A program made the translations under genes and the position numbers. A stretch of DNA of 36,551 nt from Tubiluchus corallicola. Taxonomy: Eukaryota > Priapulida > Priapulimorpha > Priapulimorphida > Tubiluchidae. The notes under the pieces were generated by a model, which worked only from the letters and a program-made list of their open reading frames with translations, was not told where the DNA came from and did no database searches. Positions within the stretch are counted from its first letter, which is position 1. Every line of letters begins with the position of its first letter. The stretch is taken from NCBI GenBank assembly GCA_030141605.1, contig JAQGDQ010000937.1, forward strand, positions 42,501 to 79,051, given 5' to 3'. Positions 10,761-30,910 of this stretch are shown here, piece by piece.

Positions 10761-11005
10761 ATTGTGATAACAATTCTGTTATTTAAGCAATATGATGAAT
10801 TGATATTAGACGTTTTGAAATTTGCAGTTTCTCAAAATAGAATCATATTTAACTTTTCCATCTCTTCTATACAAAACACTTGAACGTTGCAGTTTCTCGA
10901 AATAAAATCATATTGAATTAAACTTATAGCATCAGCAATTATTCTGTCTCTTTTATACAACAATTCTATTATATAAAAAATTAGGCAGCAGAAATACTTG
11001 GACAT

Positions 11006-11505
11006 GTGAGATTTAACGATAAAAAGGTTAAAGATGATGAGATAGAAGCTTTGTCTGCGAATCAGAAAGTTTTGAAAGATAAAATTCATCAATGTAAAAA
11101 TTTAGCAGAAATTGATGTTCTTAAGAAGAAACGCGAAGAAATTCCAAAGCAAATTCATGAAAAGCTAAAACAAATAGAAGAAAAAAAGGTGACTGGCATT
11201 GCAGAAGAAATTGAGCAAACAAAAAATGATTCCTCTAGGCATTTTGAAGTAATACGTGCAGACCTTTCAAACAAAGAAAAAATTGATTGTAGAAGGAAAT
11301 GATGGTCTAATTACTGATGCTGAACAGCAAACTGAAGCCATAGCAGAATTTTTTCAACGAATTTTTAATGATGAAAATGCAGTTGGGGTTAATAGGACTC
11401 CAATGAAAGTTCCTTTTCCTTAAGAATAAGTAAAGCATGCGGCAAAATCATTGAAAAACAACAAAAGCCCGGATGCTGATGAATTAAATGCTGAGTCAGT
11501 CACGT
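11006..11505 (+). pseudogene. LINE ORF2 fragment: linker and start of reverse transcriptase (RTE/L1-like)
   Basis: The plus-strand frame 11006-11302 is Lys/Glu-rich and coiled-coil-like, then shifts by +1 near 11280 and continues with VEGNDGLITDAEQQTEAIAE, FFQRIFNDENAV and, after two stops, KHAAKSLKNNKSPDADELNA. This order (linker with SRHFEVIR, the D-G-x-I-x-D turn, AEFF, then KxLKNNKSPGxDxLxAE) is that of the region just before and into RT motif 0 of RTE/L1-type LINEs. Frameshift and stops mark it as dead. It ends abruptly near 11505, where an oppositely oriented LINE begins. Confidence 0.7.
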
Positions 11506-13720
11506 ATGAATCAGATTTATTTATGAAGTTTATCAAGCGTCTATACATTAGCTTCTCAATGATCTTAGACAGTATTGGCAAAACTGAAAGTGGTCGGTAG
11601 TTAACAAATAGGTTACGTTCTTAGTTTTTATAAACTGGTGTTACTTTAGCTATGTTTAGTCCTTTAGGTACGACACCTGTCAAAAAAGATAATTAAAAAG
11701 GTTGGTAAGTGGTTCCGTGATTACATACGGATTTTATAACATCAGCAGTTACGCCGTCATAACCAGGACTAACATTAAATTTTAATGACATAATTAGCTT
11801 TACGACGTTATGGCTAGTAGCAGCAATGAATATAGATTCAATGATCATGCGAGGTTGTTAAATAATCACAGTACCTTTTTTGCAAATTGATATACGGAAT
11901 AGAGTTTGCAATATTGCGCCCAACATTTACAAAAAAAAACTATTGAATTTATTCACTAACTCATTTGGATCACTTATTTCAATGCCATTATGTAGGAAGT
12001 AAATTTGGCTATTGCCCGTAGGCTTATTTTTATTAATGATCTGTCTTAACACTTGCCATGATTTAGATTTGTTGCCCTTGTTTTCTTGAATTTTGGCTTG
12101 GTAAACTTTCGTTCGGATAACCTTATTTAGATTTGTAAATTTCTTTTTATATTGCTTGTATTCCTTCAATAAATTTTGAGAAGCACATTTTAGGTATTCT
12201 TTATACATAACATTTTTTCTTTTAACGCTACTTAACAAACCAGGAGTAATCCAGGGTTTTCCTAGATTACGAGTTTTACAAGGTTTTAGAGGAAAACACG
12301 TTTCATAACATTTTAACAAATTATCTTGAAATGACGTGTAATCAGTCTGGCCATTATTAGAGTCTAAAATATTGTTCCGCGCAATACTTTGTAACATTCT
12401 TTTTAATTTATCTTTATTTACTTTATTAAAAACGCGTCTGTAAAACGACAACATACACACTAATTCAGAATTCATATACCCACGGCCATATTAATTAAAT
12501 CATAGTTTTTGTTTTTTTTTATTTTTTTGTATATGGTTGTAAATATGTTTGATTTTATTCGTCATTACTGCACAGTAGTTTAGATTGCACTGACGCATTT
12601 GCCTTCAGCAGTGTAAGTTTTTATTAACTAACACTGATTGATTATCTCTATAAAGTTTTTATCAGTGATTATCAATGTTTTTAATGGCAAATAAAGATTA
12701 TTATATATATATATATATATATATATTCTTTTGTTTGTTTACTGCCAACATCTGCAATACAGAAAACAGGGAAATGATCAGAGATAGTCGTACATATGAT
12801 CCCATTATTACTTTGCTCTATACCAAGACAGCTAAAGTCATTCATATTATCAATGAGAGTTGCAGTGGAGTTAGTAGCTCGAGTTGGTTTGTTTATCAAA
12901 GGGAAGTACCCATAAGAATATAGAGTTTCCAATAATTCATGTGTTGGAGTATGTTCATTAAATGTTAATAAATCTAAGTTGAAGTCTCCTAGAATGAAAC
13001 ACTTTTTATTCTCGTGTATTATTACTTCTAAAATGCAGTTTAGCTTTTCATTAAAATTTTCTATATTTACACCATAACCAGGAGGCCTGTATATAATGCC
13101 CGCTAGCACATTTTTACGACTCATAATCGGACTTTTAACTTCGACACACATTATCTGACATATTGGCTCGTTGCAATTTCAAACATTTCTAATATCAAAA
13201 TCTAGGTGGTCCTTTACGTAAATAGATACCCCCCCCCCCCACCACGCTGCCCAGTATCTCTAGTTTGACTAACGTGATTATAGCCTGGAATTTCGTAAAG
13301 CATAGAATTTTCATTTGTTAACCAAGTCTCAGAAAAGCCAAATTCACGATTAATGCTTTTCATGTAACGTAACAGTTCGTTTATATTGGCTTGAGTACTT
13401 CTTATATCTAAATGCAACAGTGATAGGTGGCAGGGACTATTTACTTTGAGACCCAAAAGAGCATTGTCATTATAGTAAGGACAGTTTAATGACGCACTGT
13501 TGTAACAGTTACTGTCACCATCTACCTCTCTTATTTTATGTTTTAAAGATTCTTCCATTTCAAAAGGCGAGAATACTAATTCATTGATTTTTTCAATATT
13601 AATAAAGTACGAGTCTCTATTAATCGCGATTAAACAAACTTTATCATTATCTAAATGATTAAAAGCAAATAATTCGTCATTACACGCACATGACACGCCC
13701 AGTTTTCATTTTTCACTGTA
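11505..13720 (-). pseudogene. LINE ORF2 (CR1/L2/Jockey-like): endonuclease, linker, start of RT
   Basis: Minus-strand frames at 13696-13214, 13151-12681 and 12475-11927 form one decayed ORF2. Endonuclease motifs appear in order: LLHLDIRSTQANINEL, FSETWL, PGYNHVSQTRDTG, GIIYRPPG, ILGDFNLDLL and TISDHFPVF. These cover the catalytic Glu, Asp-Asn and Asp-His residues of the APE-type domain. The linker contains KPWITPGLLSSVKRKN and FNSFF. The RT start follows at 11800-11505 in broken frames (SPGYDGVTADVI, GVVPKGLNIAKVTPVYK, then a KIIEKLMYRRL-like segment). A frameshift sits at the C12 run (13229-13240), and a short plus-strand element interrupts it at 12490-12727. RT catalytic motifs are missing. 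Confidence 0.85.
12490..12727 (+). mobile_element. short retroposed insert with AATAAA and (TA)n tail
   Basis: The LINE reading frame is interrupted between its endonuclease end and its linker by ~235 bp that end, on the plus strand, with AATAAAGATTAT and (TA)n (12699-12727). A TTTTGTTT motif occurs on both sides and may be a target duplication. The body is unidentified. Confidence 0.5.
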
Positions 13721-13856
13721 TTATAATCTGAGATATAGATACGTGTGCAATTTTAATGGTGGTTATTGAAGCAGAGGGAGCAAATGAGCAAATAAACAAT
13801 CGTCCAGTTTTCCTTTAATTTAAAGCAAAATTGGTCCCAATCTTAAATTGTTGCTC

Positions 13857-14066
13857 AAAACAATCTATTCTTTAAAATATTGAAAGGAAACGTACTATTT
13901 TTTTCAAAAATGACTTACGTGAAAGAATTATTACCACACAAATACAATTTCACGTTCGCGCCACTAGTTCTTCGCTGTTACGTGCATTTCGCCATTCGCT
14001 AGTTAGACGGGCACTAGCAACTGCATTTCGGAAACGGATTGCACAAAAAACAGGTGCTATACCTAG
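13857..14066. repeat. dispersed repeat, copy 1 of ~210 bp
   Basis: Aligns by eye with 17248-17454 in the same orientation. Shared blocks include CTTTAAAATATTGAAA, AAAAATGACTTACGTGAAA, CGCCATTCGCTAGTTAGACG and AACAGGTGCT. Function unknown; probably part of a transposable element. Confidence 0.85.
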
Positions 14067-14224
14067 TTAGACAGACAGTAAGGGCTCAGACTGTCTTGCA
14101 AAATTTCTCTTGGATGCATTGTAGATGCTTTCGAAAACATTAATAAAGATCCTTCTATTAAAGTTGGACTAATGATGGAGCTTCTGGTGAAGTTTTAAAC
14201 ACGAAAACTTCGTTTTGTAACGCA

Positions 14225-14234
14225 TAGATGGCGC
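14225..14234 (+). promoter_or_regulatory. CTCF-like core motif
   Basis: TAGATGGCGC matches the YAGRKGGCRS core; the 5' half of the consensus is absent. Confidence 0.25.
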
Positions 14235-14386
14235 TCGTCTAATTATCGTCGCTTGTTTTTCGTAGATTTGATACTTATTCAAAATTACTACTTATAATTA
14301 TAAGATTAACTTATTACTAAAAGAAAGATAATCACAAATAATTTGTTGTCATTGGAAAATGCTTTTATATTCGTTCATTGTTGCAA

Positions 14387-14437
14387 GAAAATGAATTTAC
14401 AATTAAAAACAAGGAGGGTTTGATTAATTACATAAAA
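14387..14437 (-). mobile_element. short fragment of the LINE 3'-end family
   Basis: AATGAATTTACAATTAAAAA followed by a TTAATTACAT block matches the internal part of the repeat at 10675-10725. Confidence 0.5.
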
Positions 14438-14763
14438 AATTTATACTGGAGGTGAATCTTTAGACTGAACTGATCACTGCCATTACCGTAGCCGTATTTG
14501 CAGCACGTGGAGATGGTTCTTTAGGAAAAACTGATAAATGTACAACCGTAAAGTAATCACGACTTTAAATTGATTTTACTAATTACACGAGATGCTTATC
14601 ACAACTTTATTGCTGAAACTTTCTAACATTTTAAGATAAGTTCAGCTTGCCGAGAGACATGGCTTTTACTTTAAATTTAGACCAACTGACAGGTAGTGTG
14701 TCGAAACAGAAACACGTATATATTACAGTATAAATTTTATATGAATTCTGAACTATGTTTTCC

Positions 14764-15050
14764 ATTACTAAATACCGGTAATGCCTACGAGGTTGAAACC
14801 GTGTCAGTATTTTAGGATGTCAAATCAGACGTGATCCTGCAAGCTAAAATCTTAGTGCGTCTATAACATATAGGTTTATGGCCTTATTTTCGTTGAACAT
14901 TTTTACAACAGTAAATTACTGAATACCGCTGATGCCTACAGGGAATAGTGTCAGTATTTTATCAGGTCAAATTATACGTGTTCATACAAGTCAAAATTCA
15001 GTATGGTATAGAAAATGTTTACAACCTTTATGAGTTTCTTTTCGTTGGAC
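14764..15050. repeat. diverged tandem duplication, ~151-bp period
   Basis: Two copies begin with ATTACTAAATACCGGTAATG (14764) and ATTACTGAATACCGCTGATG (about 14915). Both continue through GCCTAC, GTGTCAGTATTTTA and TTTTCGTTG. Confidence 0.7.
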
Positions 15051-15135
15051 CTACATAAAAACGTATCGCAAATTATGTATGATGCAAATTAAGCATAAAA
15101 CAATGTAAGTGCAATTAAATTTAACTACAAAAAAT

Positions 15136-16004
15136 GCAGTGCACCCTCTCAAGGGAAGAATATATATATAGACACCATCTCAAGGGAAGAATTTACATAT
15201 ATATATAGGCACCCTCTCAAGGGAAGAAAATATATAGGCAACCTCTCAAGGGAAGAATATATATATAGGCACCATCTAAAGGGAAGAATATATATATATA
15301 TAGGCACCATCTAAAGGGAAGAATATATATATATATAAGGCACAATCTCAAGGGAAGAAAATATATATAGGCACCCTCTCAAGGGAAGAAAATATATAGG
15401 CAACCTCTCAAGGGAAGAATATATATATAGGCACCATCTAAAGGGAAGAATATATATATATATATAGGCACCATCTCAAGGGAAGAAAAAAAATATATAT
15501 AGGCACCATCTCAAGGGAAGAAAATATATATAGGCACCATCTAAAGGGAAGAATATATATATATAAGGCACCATCTCAAGGGAAGAAAATATATATAGGC
15601 ACCCTCTCAAGGGAAGAATATATATAGGCACCCTCTCAAGGGAAGAATATATATAGGCACCCTCTCAAGGGAAGAATATATATAGGCACCATCTCAAGGG
15701 AATAATATATATAGACACCATCTCAAGGGAAGAATATATATAGGCACCATCTCAAGGGAATAATATATATATAGGCACCATCTCAAGGGAAGAATATATA
15801 TAGGCACCTTCTCAAGGGAAGAATATATATAGGCACCATCTCAAGGGAAGAATATATATAGGCACCATCTCAAGGGAAGAATATATATAGGCACCATCTC
15901 AAGGGAAGAATATATATAGGCACCATCTCAAGGGAAGAATATATATAGGCACCATGTCAAGGGAAGAATATATATAGGCACCCTCTCAAGGGAAGAATAT
16001 ATAT
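15136..16004. repeat. 28-36-bp minisatellite with TATA spacer, ~29 copies
   Basis: A constant core AGGCACCATCTCAAGGGAAG alternates with a variable (TA)n spacer. Unit length therefore varies, while the last third of the array is nearly uniform (~28 bp). One further core (CTTCTCAAGGGAA, 16353-16366) lies beyond 16005-16350, suggesting the intervening ~345 bp were inserted into an originally longer array. Confidence 0.93.
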
Positions 16005-16350
16005 GTTATAAGTTACATGTTTATTTATTTCAACTCTGCATCTAACAATTATAATAAAAATACAGATAATTTCACGGAAGTAAATATAAATATAAATGCA
16101 ATATTATCCAGAAATTACAAAAGAGATTCTTATGCAGCATATACATGTGCAAATTACATTACAGAATAATTTTGATGCATACAGTTTGAGCCTAAAAGCA
16201 TAGCTTGACAGGCCAAACTGTACGTGGAAATCTTAAAAAAGTGATTAATAATTGAAATAATGATAAAATATACATAAAATTGGGGAGAGTAGTGAATGAA
16301 AGATGAAATGGAGCGAGAACTAAGAAAAACTGTGATCATGTATATATATA
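16005..16350 (-). mobile_element. possible inserted element in the minisatellite
   Basis: Non-repetitive segment flanked on both sides by TATATA and the CTCAAGGGAA core. On the minus strand its end reads GAAATAAATAAACATG, which resembles a polyadenylated 3' end. No coding motif was recognised. Confidence 0.3.
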
Positions 16351-16386
16351 TATACCTTCTCAAGGGAATTATGGCAATATGGCTAA

Positions 16387-16387
16387 A

Positions 16388-16435
<48 letters not shown>

Positions 16436-16825
16436 AATGATAATGACGACAACGATGACGATGACGATGATGACTATATATTTACTTATAGATAAAACAA
16501 CTCCGACAACAAGAACAACAACAACAACAATGATGATGATGAGGAGGAGGAGGACGTCAATGACGGCGATGATGATGATGATGATTATATATTTACTTAT
16601 AGATAAAACAACTCCGACAACAAGAACAAGAACAACAACAACGACGATGAGGAGGAGGAGGAGGAGGACGTCAATGACGACGACAACGATGATGATGCTG
16701 ATGATGATGACTATATATTTACTTATAGATAAAACAACTCCGACAATAAGAACAACAACAACAACAAGAACAAATACAAGAACAACAACGATGATGATGA
16801 TGAGGACGACGATGACAATAATATT
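16387..16825. repeat. composite trinucleotide repeat with three higher-order copies
   Basis: GAT, GAC, AAC and GAG triplets surround a conserved non-triplet block (TATATATTTACTTATAGATA plus AAACAACTCCGACAA) that occurs three times, with offsets of 111 and 126 bp. Because these distances are multiples of three, a 177-codon frame (16296-16829) stays open; it is poly-Met/Thr/Arg and not a credible protein. Confidence 0.9.
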
Positions 16826-17247
16826 TTAAACTGGAGTTTAAGTTAACAGCGATCGTTTATATACATAAGCTTTATTTCTATACTGGGCATAATACATCAC
16901 CATTTACAGACACCAGACAGTCAGAATTCTAATATAAAACTAACCTACCCTTCAGGGAGGTAAACACTTCAGGTAGAGACTAGCTGCCACTAGAAATTAC
17001 TTTGCCAATGGCTTTTCAGCTTCATTTCTGTTTACACACGTGACTAAGCATCATTATTACCCGTGTATTAGTGTGTGTAACATGGGATGTAATGAAAACT
17101 GTTAAGATCGGGCTGTCTGTCATTTAAAGGAGAAGACAAGCGAATTTCAAAGTACAAAACGAAGAACTTGCCCTCCGTTGTTACAATACTTAACGTTAAC
17201 GCTTTTTAAAGGAAAACTAAGCCAAATTATAAACTGCAGGTCAAGAC

Positions 17248-17454
17248 AATCTACTCTTTAAAATATTGAAAAGGAAACATACTATTTTTCCAAAAATGAC
17301 TTACGTGAAATAATTATTACCACAAAAACACAATTTCGTGTTCGTGTCACAAGTTCTTCACAATTACATGCGCATCGCCATTCGCTAGTTAGACGGACAC
17401 TAGCGCCTGCATTTTTGAAACTCATTGTACAAAGAACAGGTGCTGTACCTCTCA
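17248..17454. repeat. dispersed repeat, copy 2 of ~210 bp
   Basis: Second copy of the repeat at 13857-14066; see that entry for the shared blocks. Confidence 0.85.
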
Positions 17455-18000
17455 GTTCAGATGTGTTAGTTGTGACAGTAACACTGTACTTCAATTTTCG
17501 CTTATGCAAACACGCTCGTGGAATATTTTTCCTGTTGAAAATTGTTAGTTTGTGATGTCATCAGTAGTTGGACTCGCCCACCATTAACCATTAATTAACG
17601 TTTTGGTCCATTATTTTGTTACCAGAAACGCTTTTGAGTATTAATTGTGTTTAAAAGTATACTTTTTATTGGGATTAAAAATAGGGAAGTATATGAAAAT
17701 CATCGTGTCTTCCTTTAATTGTAAGATGACTAAAAATTAGCAAGGTGAAAGAGCAACAGTTGAAAAAGCTCGCCCCACAAACCGAGGTACGTTGCCCATG
17801 TAGGAGAAATAAAGATTTTAACTCTATTATTTTCATGATTCTTTTGCATCCCAAGCAGGTCTGATTTGTACGTAAATGGCACTGTAACAAATACATGACT
17901 ATCATATGGCCTTATATATCAACAATAAACAACAATAAGCTCTGAAAACTGAACAATAATAAATAAAAATATGAGAAAATAAATTAACATTAACAAATAC
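17455..18000. other. unassigned non-coding sequence
   Basis: AT-rich. The minus-strand frame at 17675-17905 (76 codons) has no recognisable motif and is not called. Confidence 0.4.
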
Positions 18001-18007
18001 TTATTAC

Positions 18008-18050
18008 TATTACTACTGTTGCTGCTGCTGCTGCTGCTACTGTTGGTGCT
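18008..18050. repeat. (CTG)n-type microsatellite
   Basis: TTACTACTGTTGCTGCTGCT and continuing triplets. Confidence 0.85.
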
Positions 18051-18139
18051 ACTGGCTGTATTCATTCGCAATTACTGTTGGCAGTTAATGAAAAAGTGAA
18101 AACTGGTGAAAAGGTGGACTAGTTTGTGCGATAGACAGA

Positions 18140-18245
18140 ATATCGATTTTATAAGTAGAACAGAAGTAGATTTGTAGTATATACACGTAAAACAGAATGG
18201 ACCCCAGAGCTTGCCCCGAGGGAACAATTCCTGTTTCGTTTTAAA
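18140..18245 (-). pseudogene. LINE reverse-transcriptase remnant
   Basis: The minus strand reads ETGIVPSGQALGSILFYVYI, matching the RT motif GVPQGSxLGPxLFxxYI of CR1/Jockey-like LINEs. A stop codon lies just before it. It sits about 70 bp upstream of the pentraxin gene's TATA-like box. Confidence 0.5.
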
Positions 18246-18313
18246 TTGTTTTATGTCCAGTTTGTTTATGGGCTCCATAGGACGATCATTTGGGTTACTA
18301 ACCCGAAATTGCC

Positions 18314-18321
18314 TATTTAAA
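18314..18321 (+). promoter_or_regulatory. TATA-like box of the pentraxin gene
   Basis: TATTTAAA lies 97 bp before the ATG. A plausible initiator (TCACAT with A at 18345) stands about 31 bp downstream, the usual TATA-to-start distance. This would give a 5' UTR of ~73 bases. Confidence 0.45.
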
Positions 18322-18417
18322 CGCTGCTATGAGACGAAAAGTTCACATACATCTGAGCCTCACAGCAATTAACAATAGTTGTTTTAATTATTGTTATTAT
18401 AGTGATTACAGAGCGCA

Positions 18418-27857
<9,440 letters not shown>

Positions 27858-27936
27858 ACATATGATGGACAGCAGACCATAATCATTGGTAAACAGTAGC
27901 CATTCTGGACATGCAGCAATGGAGCAGACTAGCGGG

Positions 27937-28008
27937 CGAACAAACGCAAAAAGAGGTGGCACCAAAATCAATCGAACAAACGCAAAAAGAGGTGGCACCA
28001 AAATCAAT
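27937..28008. repeat. 36-bp tandem duplication in the 3' UTR
   Basis: Two copies of a unit starting CGAACAAACGCAAAAAGAGG, at 27937 and 27973, plus a partial third. Apparently identical, so recent. Confidence 0.9.
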
Positions 28009-28383
28009 CGAACAAAATGATGAAAGTGACGGCGGTTTTTAACGACTTAAATAACACTATTTCTTCTTTTGCATTTGATCTTATCGTAGTTTGATTATAC
28101 AGGCATACTGTTTTTATATACGAATGACATTATTTATGTAGGTAGAAGCTACAACATATACTATTTGTACATACAGTAAAACATGTATAAACATTGTACG
28201 TCAATGTTAAATATGTAATTAGAATTAACAAATCGTAATGCAGTTGTGTTAGCTTGTTTAGTAAGAAATTGTAAATGTGAAGAATTTAATGTAACATTTT
28301 ATTTGATGTACATAATGTAAAGACTTATTTAACATTTTTGTACTTATGTGCCCTGCAAATAGAGGGCTTATTGTATCATTTTC

Positions 28384-28389
28384 AATAAA
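28384..28389 (+). terminator. poly(A) signal 1 of the pentraxin gene
   Basis: AATAAA in TTTCAATAAAGATTTTTAAT, about 530 bp after the stop codon. Confidence 0.6.
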
Positions 28390-28544
28390 GATTTTTAATA
28401 AAAATAAATTGTAATTGTTTAGTAAGAAATTGTAACTGTGAAGAATTTAATGTAACATTTTATTTGATGTACATAATGTAAAGATTTATTTAACATCTTT
28501 GTACGAATGTGCCCTGCAAATAGAGGGCTTATTGTATCATTTTC

Positions 28545-28550
28545 AATAAA
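28545..28550 (+). terminator. poly(A) signal 2 of the pentraxin gene (duplicated)
   Basis: The same AATAAA context 161 bp downstream, created by the tandem duplication; it could give an alternative 3' end. Confidence 0.5.
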
Positions 28551-28575
28551 GATTTTTAATAATAAAAATAAGAAT

Positions 28576-29256
28576 ATTCTTTTACAAATTTTGTCAGACG
28601 TTTATTTCTGTTTTTAATAAATAATAATAATCACAGTGGAAAATCTCATAAAACTTCGTCTGCACGTGAAACACGTAATAGAAAGGTGAAAATAAAACAA
28701 TCATTTTCCATAAATTAATGAGAAGACAAAATACTTTCATCTTCACATGCGCTAGAATAAATTTTTACAATTATAAATCAAATTGCATCTTTGAGAACAT
28801 GTGCTTTCTACTTCCCGCCAAAATCTTTCTTAACACTAACCTAATAATCTTTTCCCATCGATACGAGAACTATTGCTACTAATTAAGTGCATATGATGTG
28901 AGGAGCCGGAAATTGATTCTACATTTTCAATTAAGTTTTACCGACCGGTTTAAACGGAAGCTGAGTGACCTCGACACCCACTAGGTTCCCTAGAAATCAA
29001 TTAGACAGCAGTACTGCGACGGGAGTGGGAAGATTATACAAGCGGGTAGCCTGTGTTAGTAAACAAACATGAACTCTACGCCGACGGTCATCATTTACAT
29101 GAATGAAAGTCACGTGATATTAACGGAATGCACGACCCGAGCACCTAGGGGTCACCCATAGAGATTAATCACGAGTAACAACATTTTAGTTTCTAAAACC
29201 ACTTAAAGAAAACTTTCATTTCAACAAGTTAGGGATAGTCCTTGCTACCGTGAAAG
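28576..29256. other. unassigned non-coding sequence
   Basis: No exon, repeat or RNA gene recognised. Confidence 0.5.
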
Positions 29257-30648
29257 TAACTGCACATGCGCAAACCACCATCACATTTCACAACATGTTA
29301 GAACAACCGCACATGCGCAAACCACCATCACGTTTCACAACATGTTAGAGTAACCGCACATGCGCAAACCACCATCACGTTTCACAACATGTTAGAGTAA
29401 CCGCACATGCGCAAACCACCATCACATTTCACAACATGTTAGAACAACCGCACATGCGCAAACCACCATCACACTTCACAACATGTTAGAACAACCGCAC
29501 ATGCGCAAACCACCATCACGTTTCACAACATGTTAGAACAACCGCACATGCGCAAACCACCATCACATTTCACAACATGTTAGAACAACCGCACATGCGC
29601 AAACCACCATCACACTTCACAACATGTTAGAACAACTGCACATGCGCAAACCACCATCACGTTTCACAACATGTTAGAACAACCGCACATGCGCAAACCA
29701 CCATCACGTTTCACAACATGTTAGAACAACCGCACATGCGCAAACCACCATCACATTTCACAACATGTTAGAACAACCGCACATGCGCAAATCACCATCA
29801 CATTTCACAACATGTTAGAACAACCGCACACGCGCAAACCACCATCACATTTCACAACATGTTAGAACAACAGCACACGCGCAAATCACCATCACATTTC
29901 ACAACATGTTAGAACAACCGCACATGCGCAAACCACCATCACATTTCACAACATGTTAGAACAACCGCACATGCGCAAATCACCATCACATTTCACAACA
30001 TGTTAGAACAACCGCACATGCGCAAACCACCATCACACTTCACAACATGTTAGAACAACCGCACATGCGCAAACCACCATCACGTTTCACAACATGTTAG
30101 AACAACCGCACATGCGCAAATCACCATCACATTTCACAACATGTTAGAACAACCGCACATGCGCAAATCACCATCACATTTCACAACATGTTAGAACAAC
30201 CGCACACGCGCAAACCACCATCACATTTCACAACATGTTAGAACAACTGCACACGCGCAAATCACCATCACATTTCACAACATGTTAGAACAACCGCACA
30301 TGCGCAAATCACCATCACATTTCACAACATGTTAGAACAACCGCACACGCGCAAACCACCATCACATTTCACAACATGTTAGAACAACTGCACACGCGCA
30401 AATCACCATCACATTTCACAACATGTTAGAACAACCGCACATGCGCAAATCACCATCACATTTCACAACATGTTAGAACAACCGCACATGCGCAAATCAC
30501 CATCACATTTCACAACATGTTAGAACAACCGCACATGCGCAAATCACCATCACATTTCACAACATGTTAGAACAACCGCACATGCGCAAATCACCATCAC
30601 ATTTCACAACATGTTAGAACAACCGCACATGCGCAAATCACCATCACC
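29257..30648. repeat. 47-bp minisatellite, ~30 copies
   Basis: Units read ACCGCACATGCGCAAACCAC, then CATCAC, TTTCACAACATGTTAG. Variants are CACATTT/CACGTTT/CACACTT, CAAACCACC/CAAATCACC and CATGCGC/CACGCGC. They are distributed in runs, with AAATCACC and CACGCGC mostly in the right half, showing local homogenisation. Each unit contains a one-mismatch match to the NRF1 consensus YGCGCAYGCGCR and the palindrome AACATGTT. Confidence 0.97.
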
Positions 30649-30689
30649 GGACAAACACCGGGTATAAATACAATCACGGATAAGGTTCA

Positions 30690-30910
30690 ATTATTTTGTA
30701 CAAAAAGATTTATTTAAAACTATAAATTGTTCATCACAAATAAAATCGAATTTTGCCACTGAAACAAAAATGTCGCACACACGTGGAACAAGAAAAATGG
30801 CGCACGCCCACACTCCAAAAACACAATATGCAAAATCTTCGTGACATAGTTTTACACCGGGGGACCCTAAATCGCGCAGTCGGGCCCATTGCGCTACTAG
30901 CCCACACACA
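30690..30910 (-). mobile_element. possible SINE-like fragment
   Basis: The minus strand has TAGTAGCGCAATGG, which fits the RNA polymerase III A box (TRGCNNARTGG), close to a GC-rich stretch where a B box would be expected but is not convincing. It is joined to the LINE fragment next to it without an obvious boundary. Confidence 0.25.

Larger units (their letters stand above)
28254..28575. repeat. 161-bp tandem duplication of the 3' UTR end
   Basis: 28254-28414 and 28415-28575 are near-identical (a few substitutions such as AAATGTG/AACTGTG and TACTTATG/TACGAATG). Each copy carries its own poly(A) signal. Confidence 0.92.

Noticed and set aside
29257-30648. CRISPR-like array of ~47-bp direct repeats
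   Set aside because: Units are contiguous with no unique spacers, and the genome is eukaryotic; it is a minisatellite.
30690-30910. tRNA gene suggested by an A-box match
   Set aside because: No cloverleaf, anticodon arm or convincing B box; kept only as a weak SINE-like fragment.
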